This document shows positions 10,906-21,370 of a stretch of 64,000 bases of DNA, one piece after another. Made by a program: the position numbers and the translations under genes. Origin of the DNA: Agrypnia vestita (Eukaryota > Arthropoda > Insecta > Trichoptera > Phryganeidae); the NCBI GenBank assembly GCA_016648135.1, contig JADDOH010002040.1:1-64000 (forward strand). Reading direction: 5' to 3'. The first letter of the stretch is position 1. Each line of letters starts with the position of its first letter. The notes beneath the pieces were generated by a model. The model had not been told where the DNA came from, ran no database searches, and saw nothing but the letters and a program-made list of their open reading frames with translations.

Positions 10906-12058
10906 AATGATTTGACCCAAAATCCATTGCTTGTTAAAATGGATCTAGGAGTAATTTTATTCAAAATGTATATTTGTGATTGGAGAAAATGTGTTTGGAT
11001 AAATAAATTCGTGCCATTAGAATCGGTGGAATATTTGAATAGGGACGGGTACTCAAATTAGGACGTGGTGTGTTGAAGATCCGTTCAACAAAATGTGTAT
11101 CTACATATTTTGTATGCCGCTTGCCTCCTGATAGCTGCCGACTCTAATCGAACATGATCTCCCGCTGAAGTGTATTGTAAATAGGTTTACGGTTTGCTGC
11201 CAGTAAATATATTTGCCGAGGAAGGAGAGGACGAGCGACTCCATCCCGGGAGGAGAGTATTCGGTGGCAGTTAATCGTTTCGCAAGATTAAATTCTGGAC
11301 CGAAAACGACGGCTGGGTGCGCTGCGATGTGACGAATCCGCGATTAAAAATAAAATAATTCCTCTTTTTTACGGACAAGGATTAGCCGGGAAGGCTGGTT
11401 GGTGGCACTTAAGCTCTGTTTTAAATAAATGCTGGTTTTTAAATTAAGTAAACCTACTTCTCAATAATTAAAAAAACAAATAAACAGTGTTTTATTTTGA
11501 AATTTTTTTTTTAATGGGAATTATGTTCTAATTTCAGAAGGTTGTTATTTATGATATTTAAAACAAATTATTAAAAATTGCAAAATTCACAGTAATTTCA
11601 CCTATTCGTTTCCATTTCAAATAAAAATATGTATTGATTTAACAAATCAATTGATTTATCCTGGCTTAACCTGCATGTTTAATCGAAGGTTTCAGAGATT
11701 GTTTACATAATACAAAGTTGATAGCTAAATGAAAATGAAAGGATCATTTACACAGGAAAAATAAGTCTCAATTTTTTCGTAATCGTAAATGTTTACTGGG
11801 GCGAAATGATATCGCAATTCGATAAGAAAAAGTTTATTATTTGTACCCCGGTGGTAATCAAATATTATTTAAATAGAAAGATTTCAATACATTAATTTTT
11901 CTAATTGATTCGTATAATTTGCTCCAAACAAAACTTTAAGTTCTTATTTACATTGTTTTTTGGTACTTAAATGTGCTTTACGAAAATTCCGCTGCTTGAT
12001 AAATGCTTTATACTAAACATACCTTATCATTTATCACTCCTATATATATATAATTATA
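10906..12058. other. noncoding; a less AT-rich patch at 11100-11400
   Basis: No ORF is recognisable. The 11100-11400 patch has near-balanced composition with CpGs (gcgctgcgatgtgacgaatc) and no repeat partner in this window, unlike most non-AT patches here. It could be unique host sequence, possibly regulatory. That is inference from composition only. Confidence 0.35.
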
Positions 12059-12245
12059 TAAGGAGCTTAGGAAGGCCAAAATTAAAATGGAGTGACAACG
12101 TCCTCAAAGACATCTCTGCCTTAGAGCTTCGAAACTGGAGAGAGCTGGCACTAGTCTGAGATGAGTGGAGGAAGATTATTGAGGAGGCCAAGACCCATCG
12201 AGGGTTGTAGTGCTATGAGTGATGATGATGATGATATTATTATAG
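12059..12245 (+). pseudogene. LINE C-terminal tail with ATG-repeat 3' end
   Basis: The frame reads RSLGRPKLKWSDNV, NWRELALV, a stop, then DEWRKIIEEAKTH and RGL with a stop. This is the terminal 'GRPK.RW.DNV...NWRELA...WR.I...AKTH' pattern of insect LINE polyproteins. A gatgatgatgatgat run follows (12220-12236), the simple-repeat tail expected for such elements. Upstream sequence is AT-rich and gives no RT homology, so the copy is extremely short. Confidence 0.75.
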
Positions 12246-12652
12246 ATAGTGGCTCTCAAAATGCTTCCACAAGGTTAAAAGTCGTTCTCACAGCAGACTC
12301 CATCATTTATCCACCACTGTAACACTGTTCCAGGTCTTCTTCGGCCCAAAGCGGCAAAGAATAATCTCCTTTTCAAATTTTCCTGTCATTGAGGCGTAAT
12401 ACGATGGAAAAATTGGAAAAATATAACTTAAAAATGATAATATTTGAAATATTTTATTGCAATCTCCTTTTCACACTTTTGTGGCCCGTGTTCGCAGTAT
12501 AATACACACTGAGAAAAATCTCAGTGATTTGATTGAAATAATTTTCAGTATCGTGTTTTTCTTATGTGTGAGAGTATCCACCAATTTTTTGCACACATTG
12601 CTAGAGAGAAGACCTGAAGGAGCTTATTGGGAAGAGGCCAATCTCTAACTTT

Positions 12653-12702
12653 AAAATCTTTAATCTTATCAAGCTATCATGCTTGATAAGATTATAGATT
12701 TT
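12653..12702. repeat. 22-bp hairpin with 6-nt loop
   Basis: Left arm 12653-12674 and right arm 12681-12702 are reverse complements with one mismatch; the loop is tatcat. It is a near-perfect short palindrome, either a terminal-inverted-repeat relic or a template-switch scar. Confidence 0.85.
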
Positions 12703-12761
12703 CCTATTTGTTTTACTTACATAAAGTAATTATAATGATTTAATCAAGTTTTATAAATATA

Positions 12762-13015
12762 CTAGCTGTGCCAGTACGGCTTCGCACGCGTAGATTTTTA
12801 GTACACTGTTTGGATCGTCATAGAACTTTCGCGAACCTTTTAGAACATTCTCCTTCCAGAACTTCCAAGAAATTCGAATGTACAGGAACCTTCTAGACAC
12901 ATTCTGCCACTCAGTTTAGAACCTTATAGAACTTTCGGGAATTTTATAGAACCTTCTCCTTCCAGAACTTTCTAGAGCAGGTTTTTCCGGAACCTTCTTG
13001 ACTCACCGACACAGT
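12762..13015 (+). repeat. element head plus short array of HSE-like satellite
   Basis: It opens with actagctgtgccagtacggc and ttcgcacgcg, a head shared with the arrays at 26716 and 48083. From 12820 about two monomers follow, containing 'agaaccttatagaacttt', 'ccttccagaactt' and 'ctcaccgacaca' blocks. Inverted GAA/TTC pentamers are phased as in heat-shock elements, for example GAA-nn-TTC-nn-GAA at 12823-12835 and at 12929-12941. The long version is at 48190-49520. Confidence 0.8.
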
Positions 13016-15170
13016 CAGCGCGCCTATTTTAAAACAATCTGAAGCATTTGCGGCCTTCCCATAACAAAACAATGTGCTAGAATGCACATTTTCGTCACCC
13101 ACTCCCACCCACGCTCAGCCATCCCCACCAAACTCGCACATTCTCAATGGGACACCAAGGGTTATCCACCACCATGACCACCAGGGGGTGGTAGTATCTG
13201 GTTGTGGAGAAAACTTGGCGGATAGGGAAACACGTTTTTATATATATATATATTGATTTATAGCAACTGTTCTGATTCAATACTGGTATTGCAATTTCAT
13301 TTTATTATTGTGGGGATGTAATATTTTCATTGTGATATATTATAATGAAAAACACACAAAAGAAATGTGATTATCCAGATATGAATGAAAAATTAACACT
13401 GCATATGAGGGGCATAAAAGCAAAGGCGGCAATATCCCACTGAGGAGTTTCTGTGACAAACACAAAATCCTGTCACCACTCAAAGAAATTTCTTTAGAAT
13501 CCATGAAACCTAAGTCTTATTGGAAATAAGTTTTTAAAAACAACTGCCACCTCATTTTTCTTTTCTTTTATATGCATGTATAAATTAATATTTAACTTTT
13601 AAATATGTATGGATATTGCTTTGCCATAAAATAGTGGACATTTCTGATTTTGCTATTTACATTATTGGATATTGCTGTCTTTGGTATGATTATTCAGTTT
13701 AAAATTTACATCAACTCTCACTTTGGTATAAGGTAGCCATTTTGCCATGTAACACATCCTTGGGTTTCGATTGCTCGAAGTAGATAATGCTATCACTGCT
13801 TTTAGTAGTGATTTGGAAACATAATATTAGAAGGGACAGATAGAGATATATACCCGATTTGATGGCTGCAGAAAAAGGTGAAGAAAATTTGACCAAGACA
13901 TCAGAAGGCCAAAACCCGAGGTTTGCGCCTATCAGTAATAAGGAAACCGACTGGAGAAGAATCGTTCTCTCAAAAAACTCATCCATGGACGCAGTCATTA
14001 GGGATGGATGAGACTTTTCACAAACAAACTCACGTAGAGAACTGAATAAAAATGAGCGTGGAACGAACACATTCATGGTATATTAAAATTGACCAATACC
14101 AATCCTAATTACTCACCAGTACTCTCACCAGCGTGCACGCACCTTTACGCTTTCGGATACTTCTCGTTTAACGCTTTTAAACACAACCTAACCTAATACA
14201 CCATACCGCTTCACAAACTTTTCCGAGAAATCGGGAAAGGAGTCGCTTCGGTGACTTGGAGAGTATTTAATTTTCAGCAATGTCGGAAATGGCCACTTGA
14301 ACAAATTCAGTTTAATTTACACAGCATTAATGCAGCCAGAGGGCGCGCATACAAGACTCTACTCCAATTCTGTTCCAGCAGGGCCGGACAGGGGCGTCTA
14401 TTTACTGCACCACACTACGGTGAACGAATTGCCAAATATGAAATAATATCTTAAAAACTCACCAATTTGTCTTCTTCATATGCCCTTTTCCATCGAAGAT
14501 TGGCGGTCAAGTTTCAGTATGCTGATTTTAAAAGAAGTATGTCGTTTTGGAGCCTTTTCCCCTTTATAATAATAATTTTATTAAAAAATCTTTTATAATC
14601 TTTTTTATTAGTTCTCTTAACTTATTCGTACGTCTTAGTACCTGTTCATTAGTGATGTCATCAACTCAGGAGCAAAATTTTAGCACATGTCGATATAGCC
14701 ACATCACAAATATTTCCATAATATTACAGCAGAACTATGGTATCTTAACATAGCATTTTCATTTCCTTATCCTAGAAGGGTCAGAAGATTTGTGCCGTTT
14801 AATATTTGCTTACCGTTTTAGTTTTTCTGTTCCTTGTAATTGTGTACTCTTGTAGAAGTACTTGTTTGCCTTGCTACTTCTCACTCGGTCCAATGATGTG
14901 ACTCCCTCTATTCCACACAGTAAAACAGCCAACAGTAAAAACAGAAATGTCTAGCAGTAGGGGACGGAATGTGAAATAGACAAAAGGGCCTAAGGGCTGT
15001 TAGTAGCGTTTTATGTCCCCTTTTTAGTGCGGTGATAAAGAAATCCGAGTTAAGTGTCAAGACCAAACTGACTCTTTTTAACGCCGTCCTATATACTTTA
15101 CATAATAGCTTAAGGTATTCTCCCTCAGTGATTGTGCGGGACATGCCTTAAGCTATTATTTACTAGTTAT
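13016..15170. other. no gene that I can support
   Basis: A C-rich patch lies at 13090-13200. The longest frame here (minus, 14076-13711, 121 codons) matches nothing I know. At 15104-15155 an imperfect inverted repeat (aatagcttaaggt / gccttaagctatt) flanks a 25-bp centre. Two CCTAA units at 14185-14195 are too few to be telomeric. Confidence 0.4.
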
Positions 15171-15173
15171 ATG

Positions 15174-15250
15174 TTGATTTACAATAATATCTATATATAT
15201 AAATAATATATATAATAATTATCTTTATATATATATATATATATATATAA
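15174..15250. repeat. AT dinucleotide microsatellite
   Basis: Runs of (TA)n with short interruptions, longest uninterrupted run about 15225-15249. Confidence 0.85.
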
Positions 15251-15564
15251 ACAAGGATACATATAAACAACAAAATAGCATAAAAATTAAATTTAACAAT
15301 ACAGTATAGAATCGACACTATAAATAGGAAGGTTCTACCATTATTTTTAACTAAATAATATAATTCAATTCAAACAGAGAATAAATGGGTAATTTACAGA
15401 AAAAATGTTAAATAATAATATGAGGTATAAACTTACCAGTATGTGCCATATTATAATATGCCCTTTACGATAAATTTTAGACTGACAAAAGAGTACTGCC
15501 TTAATAAAAATTAAGCTATCCAGTTTAATAAGTGTCAAAATTTAAAAATATAACTTATATTGTA

Positions 15565-15850
15565 CGTACTAGCGATCGCCTATCGCTGATTGCTTGCTAC
15601 TAGGCCTTGCTACGATAGGCTTCGCGGCCATTGCTGTCTGCATCGATATTCGGCTGTACTGGTCGCTGGGTAAAAATGAGTGTCTGGAATTGACTCTTGC
15701 GCATTTCCTGCTGCTATGCCCCGTGGGTGGCTGCTTCGCGGCTGATAGTGGCGTATATTGACGTCCGTAATCGGCTCTCACCAAGTGCTTACTGCTAGGT
15801 CATGCGGGCGGCTTTATATACAATTAAGATAATAATAATAATATATAATT
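15565..15850. repeat. truncated third copy of the large dispersed repeat
   Basis: A GC-richer block with cgatcgcctatcgctgattg and gcttgctactaggccttgc is related to the starts of the repeats at 37862 and 58538. After 15815 it shares tttatatacaattaagata with the 58.9 kb copy. Much of the middle is missing or diverged, so the alignment is partial. Confidence 0.6.
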
Positions 15851-16035
15851 GAGATTTGGATCCCGTGATTAGCCTTCCTTAATTCTGCAATCCCGGAATT
15901 AAAAAAATGTTCCGGGATTATATTCCCTACTCTCGTCTCATTCTCATTCACATATCTTCTCATGCGAGCTCGTCAATTATGGAAATAAAACTTCAATTAT
16001 GGAAACAAGGCTTCAAACAGAACTATATTACATTA

Positions 16036-16230
16036 TGGAAATAAAAACGATTGTTTTTTAAGTTCTACCTTTTTAATTTTCTGAGACGCGTTTCGCCTTG
16101 TGAGGGCATTATCAATGTATTCAAACTGTCTTTAATTTTATCAATTTAGATTGATAATGCCCTCATAAGGCGAAACGCTTTTCAGAAAATTAAAAAGGTA
16201 GAACTTAAAAAACAATTGTTTTTATTTCCA
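16036..16230. mobile_element. fold-back MITE with TA target duplication
   Basis: It is 195 bp long, with arms of about 85 bp that are near-perfect reverse complements. Left: tggaaataaaaacgattg, gttctacctttttaatttt, gcgtttcgccttgtgagggc. Right: the complement, ending tttttatttcca. TA dinucleotides flank both ends (16034-16035 and 16231-16232), fitting a Tc1/mariner-mobilised MITE. It has no coding capacity. The arm tip near 16151-16175 carries a ttgataa-stem-gaaac motif (see findings). Confidence 0.8.
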
Positions 16231-16369
16231 TATGTGTGATTAAGAGTTCTACTAACTTACCTCTGAAAGAATAAATATATTACGGTACATACAGTCTTCC
16301 ATAGACAAGCTCTATTTATTTTATACATGTATCATTCTTATCTTTCTCTCCTCGTTCATTCGTTATACA

Positions 16370-16680
16370 TACGAAACTACCAGCACGACCATTTTTTTAT
16401 TCTATTTGCTATGTTAAGATCAGTTTTAAATTCGTTACTCATTTGTTCATTCCCTTTCATAAATAAATTTGACATATGTACACTAAATGATCTCATTTCC
16501 ACAGCACTCAGTGTATTTTTGTTCATTTTTTGCCAGCTCCAGGCTTCATTTCCATAAATGAGTATTACCAGTGAGAACTTCATTGTTTAGTCTAGTCTTG
16601 GCTGACAAGTTTTCATTAAACATGAGTGCATTCAAGTTCCATTTACTTTATTTTCTAATTCATATTTCTTGTCCTACTTT
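16370..16680 (-). pseudogene. LINE 3'-end fragment (family alpha), decayed
   Basis: The minus-strand frame 16583-16377 reads LIYGNEAWSWQK, then LSAVEMRSF and MSNEFKTDLNIANRIKKWS. It parallels LMYGSEAWSWQKRNESRLNA and the following residues of the copy at 22811-23568. Upstream bases 16584-16680, in another frame, resemble VNGxLNALMFNENLSAKT. The copy stops short of the GRPRKTW tail and has frameshifts, so it is an old internal fragment. Confidence 0.8.
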
Positions 16681-19600
16681 ACTTACTTTTGACCACATCT
16701 TTATTCCGTTAATTCATAATAATTTTCAAGTTTTCCACTTTTTTCTTTAATACCAGTTTTAATACCATTTACCTTATTTCTTATTATCGTTGTACTTATC
16801 CTTCATATTTTTTATAGCATCATCTCTCCATGCGCCGCTTTTCTCCTTTCCCTGGGTAGCCACCCCGCAGAATTGCTTCGTTGATTTGCAGAAGGTAGCT
16901 TTATTATGTTCCCATGCATCATAAATATGTACGTACCAAGATAACTGACCCCTTTCAAGTTAAAAGATTTTCTGCCAAATGTATCTCTAAAAGTTCGTTT
17001 GCAGATTCTTGATTTTGAATCTAGACGCCTCTCAGCTATATTACCTTGAATCGCTATCTTTGAAACAAATTTTTCTTGATACAATATACATGGAAATGAT
17101 CAGTTTCTATCTTGACGACTCAAAATAACCCAGTCTAGAATCCACCACCACAAATATAAACATCTACCATTCATTCATTCTGTCCCATGAGTATCTATGA
17201 ATTCGTTTGTGGTCAAAAAAAGATACCGCGCTAAGTATGCCTCAAGCAAAGTGACAACATTTCCACTAATCTTTTTCTATTGTACAAATAAATGACTTAC
17301 TCGAAGCTATTGTTATTATGTCGAAGCCATAGTTTATTTATATGTTTATTACCTTAAATTTTCATATTATGTTATATATGTATAATATATTAAGAATGTT
17401 TGGCAGTGAACTAATTGAAACTTAGTAACACTGTAAAACAATAGACTTGCACGGTGAATGTTCTATTTATACGCAGATAGATATAATTCGATGGTAATAA
17501 TCGGAAAAATATTAATATCTAGATTTATAATATTACGATTTTGGTTTGAATATTTTTTGGTTTAATGATCTCTAAAAGTCTTCTTAGAGCTATCTAAAAG
17601 TGTCTAAAAAAGTGTCACATGTCTTAGTTGCTTTTACATTCCTATATAATATTTATTCATATTGTGTTTTTCTGGTACGTAAAAAATATTGATTAATTAG
17701 GTACCTATGCATAAATATTTTTAATAAATAAAACATACATAAATATCAACTATTTTTTTCCCATAACAGGCAAGAATACGTTTTTATTTTTTTACTTTCT
17801 TTAGTTAAAATATCAAAATTTGTATATCAAAAAATATTTAGTACTAACCATTACGATGCTGAGAATCAATAAAATCTGAAAATAGCGATTTAGAAGTACT
17901 TTATACTTGCTTCTGAAGAAATTCAACAAGTAACTATTTTTTTTAATATACATACATTTTTTTAAACAATGCATTATTTCAATGGTGATAGTAGAGATGC
18001 TAAGTATAGACTCATAGGCTTTTTGCCGTCATGGTACAAAGTTTAATAAATCCACCTAATGTTATAGTGACAAGCACTTTTTTTTATTAAGCTACAACAT
18101 CAAAACACCAAAAAAAAACTCCAGGCACATAACCCCCGGTGTGAGAAACCAGTGTCATGTCCACCGGACCACGAGAGCCGTCATACATAATAAAATCGGT
18201 TCGAATTGTGTAGTGCGTGTTCAAAAATCTGACCGTCATGAGAATGCAGACTCTAAAAATGTACTCGTACGTACATAAATATGTAACTGGCTTGAGAACT
18301 GATGCTAGATATCTTTTGATTGCATAAGTTGCCGCCGCGTCCCGCCACCGCTTGCGTGACAAGGTCCGCGAGCCACACGATTTAGCACCCTCAGTCAGTT
18401 TTGGGATGTCGTGGCTTGTAAACCATAAATACGATACAGACGAAATAGGAATTAGTCTATACGTTGAATCCTGGCGAAGGAAGCTTTTGCCTCAAAACAT
18501 GTTGATGATTCAATAAATAAATGTTTTAACAAAAGTTCTTCTAGTTATTGTCCTAAAAAAATTGCAGCCTAGAATATACATTTTGATATAAATGAATAAT
18601 AAAAACCGACATTTTCGTAAAAAAAACGCCGAAATATGCATTTGCAGTGAATGTCCAGCCTTAAACACAGTGTTTTCTTTTCATTCATACACGTAAATAA
18701 AGTTTGTAAGCTTTATTTGGTCAATAAGAAAAAATCTCACTCATCGCAGCAAAAAAGGCCGGAAACTCCGGACAAAGAATAAATTTAAAATGATTCCTTC
18801 CAAAAATATTCAGAATGGGTTGTAGAATAAATAAATTTTGCGGAAATATCAATTTTATATTATAAGGGTAGTAAATAGACATGGTAGTATAGCAGTATGG
18901 TTAGATGGCAATAAAAATCCCAATGCCGGGTCTGATGACACAGAACTACATCATTCTTCAGGCTACCCCCCATCGCGGACCGAAGCGCAAGGAAGTAAAA
19001 TGGTTCTTTAGACCGGATTAAGTGTTGAGCGCAGTTCACTGCGAAGAGCACGTATTGTCGATCCAGACTGATAATACTCTAAAATATTATTAATTTCTTT
19101 CTTTTTCCTACAAATATGAAAAACATTGATATGTTCTGTAAGAAAATTTTCATATAAAGCATTATTGCATTGTTGCATAAGATGATAGCTTTAAGAAATC
19201 AAAATAATGAACACTATGCATATGGAAGAATAGCTATGTATGTTTTGCGCAGGATCCTAAGTAATGTATTTGCATAGTATGTAACGTATGCCTTTCATAA
19301 AATATACATTTATATCGGTAGGAAGAATGCTGAGTTTGCAAAATTTGGTTATGCTCGATAGAATGTATGTATGATTTTATAATGACAGACATACAGTATG
19401 TTTATTTATTTTTTTCTTTATTTTTAAATAGGTCGTTAGTAACCTTTATAGATAGTTCTTGTATGATAAGTACAAAGTAACAACATTTAATGATAATGAG
19501 TATAATAATATGTTACAGAGTAGATTGGTTACAGGATGGGAAATAAAAGACTGTGGAGAAACAACTTTGAGGTTGAGAAATAAGAAACTATGCGGAAAAT

Positions 19601-20250
19601 AGAATTAAGATTCTGATTTCAAATTTTAATTAAATTAAATACAAATTGATAATTATCAGGTACATTAATAGAACTGCAAAATATTTAACATTACTCAGTA
19701 CTCGGTACTAATGAACCTTCAAATCCTTAAAAATGAGATTTTTAAGGGATATTTATAATCAAATATCTTCTATTAATAGGAAGAAAAAACTTTATATAAA
19801 CCACTATTTATTGAATAATCAACAGGTTGCGGGGCCAAAGGTCTTCCCATCTAGATACAACTAATGATGAAGAGGCCATTTATCTCAAAACATGTTAATA
19901 ATTTAATAAATAGTGTTTTTTTTTTCTTTTTTCAAAGTTTTTTCTTGTCATAATATAAAGAACGTTAACACAAAATCAATTTGCAGTTATTAAAGAAAAT
20001 ATTATGTGTTTATTTATGTTAAATCTAGTTCTCCTTGGAACTTCTAGGAGATGAGATAAATGTGAATTCCTATGTCAATGTATATGTTGTGTAATATTTA
20101 TGTATGTAAAGATTAAGTTAGCGATATTGTCATGAAAATCTATCTAAAAATCTCCCAATAAGTTCCACATGAATCTAGAATTAATTGGACTATTTTCATA
20201 ATCACTAGAAATATGGAGAAACTTAGTAAAACGTTCTCGAGGCATCGCGA
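16681..20250. other. noncoding region with a few dispersed-repeat fragments
   Basis: No gene is recognised. A minus frame at 17084-16812 (90 codons, RRLDSKSRICKRTFRD) is not recognised; it could be an element remnant. Two related 3'-end-like blocks, 18476-18530 and 19871-19925, share ctcaaaacatgtt followed by an aataaat-type signal. The 17350-17950 part is very AT-rich. Confidence 0.45.
18546..18665. repeat. dispersed repeat, copy 1
   Basis: It shares acattttgatata, aatgaataataaaaa, cattttcg and aatatgcatttgcag followed by aatgtccagcc with 34329-34440, same orientation. Ends and class are unknown. Confidence 0.75.
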
Positions 20251-20264
20251 AATCAACGTTTTGT

Positions 20265-20274
20265 ATAAAAGGCG
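20265..20274 (+). promoter_or_regulatory. candidate TATA box
   Basis: TATAAAAGGC is a canonical TATA sequence and sits upstream of a GC-richer stretch at 20570-20870. No initiator consensus at the right distance and no downstream ORF support it, so this is a weak candidate. Confidence 0.2.
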
Positions 20275-20364
20275 AGCGTTGTTGTTGTTGTTGCTGTTTG
20301 ACAGCGCGACATAGAAGTAACCAGATAAAAGTGAACTAAAAAAATAGTAAAACTACCTTACCCC

Positions 20365-20440
20365 AATTATAATAACTTCGTTGTCTGTCCTCCTGTCCAT
20401 CCGTTGTAACTTCGTGTAACGTCCGTAACTTAATATAAAT
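20365..20440 (+). repeat. fragment of a 'tgtctgtcc...taacgtccgtaac' repeat
   Basis: acttcgttgtctgtcc, gtccatccgt and taacgtccgtaact recur at 31005-31095 (aatttcgttgtctgtccg, taacgtccgtaatt). Shorter echoes lie in the large repeat at about 39050 and 58795. Class unknown. Confidence 0.6.
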
Positions 20441-20569
20441 AAATGAACACTTATTTTTTAGGAACCGACATGTAAAATTACCGTCATTTTTAACGTTGTT
20501 GTTGTCGAATGTTAGTAGTTGAATGATTGCCTAATTTACGAAACACCGTAACACAGTACGAAATCGAAA

Positions 20570-20880
20570 ACGTAACGCGTTTTATTTCTTCCGTTGCGTG
20601 TTTCTATTAATTGGGAGCGGTGGCTATACGTGGACGTACTACTGATACGTAATAGGAATTTTCTCCTCCGAACGGCTGCCACTTGGCGGGCAATAACACA
20701 GTTGATCTCCCGGCTTGTTCGCCCGTTATCACATAACGTTCGGGCTGCCGGGCGGCCTGATATATCCTTGTAATAACTCTTTTATACACGGACCTCTTGA
20801 ACCGGAAGGGCCGCGCTGTGGAGGCGGCGGGGGTGAGGGGTGAGGACCAGGCCGGGTAGACCCAGATCTCTCCTTACATC
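20570..20880. other. GC-rich, CpG-bearing island
   Basis: The block is strikingly GC-rich for this window (gcgctgtggaggcggcgggg, 20811-20830). The minus frame 20789-20607 has 60 codons without recognisable similarity. It could be a promoter or 5' UTR island, or an element. No repeat partner is seen in this window. Confidence 0.35.
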
Positions 20881-21048
20881 GACTGCATCCTCTCCTTACT
20901 TAACTGGTGATATTCAATACGTTAATTATAAGATTAATCAAAAATATTATTACAATTAATATTTTTATTAATTAAAGCATTCAATTTGTGGTCAGACATT
21001 TAAATTTTTATTTATTTATATAACCACTAAAAATTACTTTTTTGTCTA

Positions 21049-21081
21049 CCGGTTTCGAAACGTAACCCGTCTCTTCGTCAG
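21049..21081 (-). ncRNA. hammerhead-core-like motif
   Basis: Read on minus: CTGACGA, one A, a 6-bp stem (GAGACG / CGTTTC with one wobble) closed by GGTTA, then GAAA and CCGG. This is the layout of a hammerhead ribozyme core, CUGANGA-stem II-GAAA. The extra A before stem II departs from consensus, and stems I and III are not clear. Penelope-like retroelements are known to carry hammerheads, but I see no Penelope protein here. Confidence 0.25.
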
Positions 21082-21370
21082 GACAACCACAGCACTAGCA
21101 TATAAATATCATCACGACATACCACCGCCACAATAGTATTTACACACCAACACCTTCACAAAATACTCTTCACATGCGTGTTACTCTAACTCAAGGCTAC
21201 CATGCTTTACAGTTGAAGTTGTAACACACTTGTAAGTAATGCATTCTTAGAAAGATTATTTGTTTTCTTATTGGTTCTTTAATAAAGTTGTACAAACGAA
21301 TCGCATAGCTTCGCCCTCAACCTGAGTAAAAACTAATTATAAAAAAGCGTAAACAGAACTAGTCCATTAT

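Noticed and set aside
13711..14076. 121-codon minus-strand frame
   Set aside because: No recognisable motif and no supporting context; the length is within chance for a 64 kb window with many frames.
14180..14200. Telomeric CCTAA repeats
   Set aside because: Only two units; not a telomeric tract.
16812..17084. 90-codon minus-strand frame (RRLDSKSRICKRTFRD) as a gene
   Set aside because: No similarity I can name, and it adjoins a decayed LINE; not enough to call.
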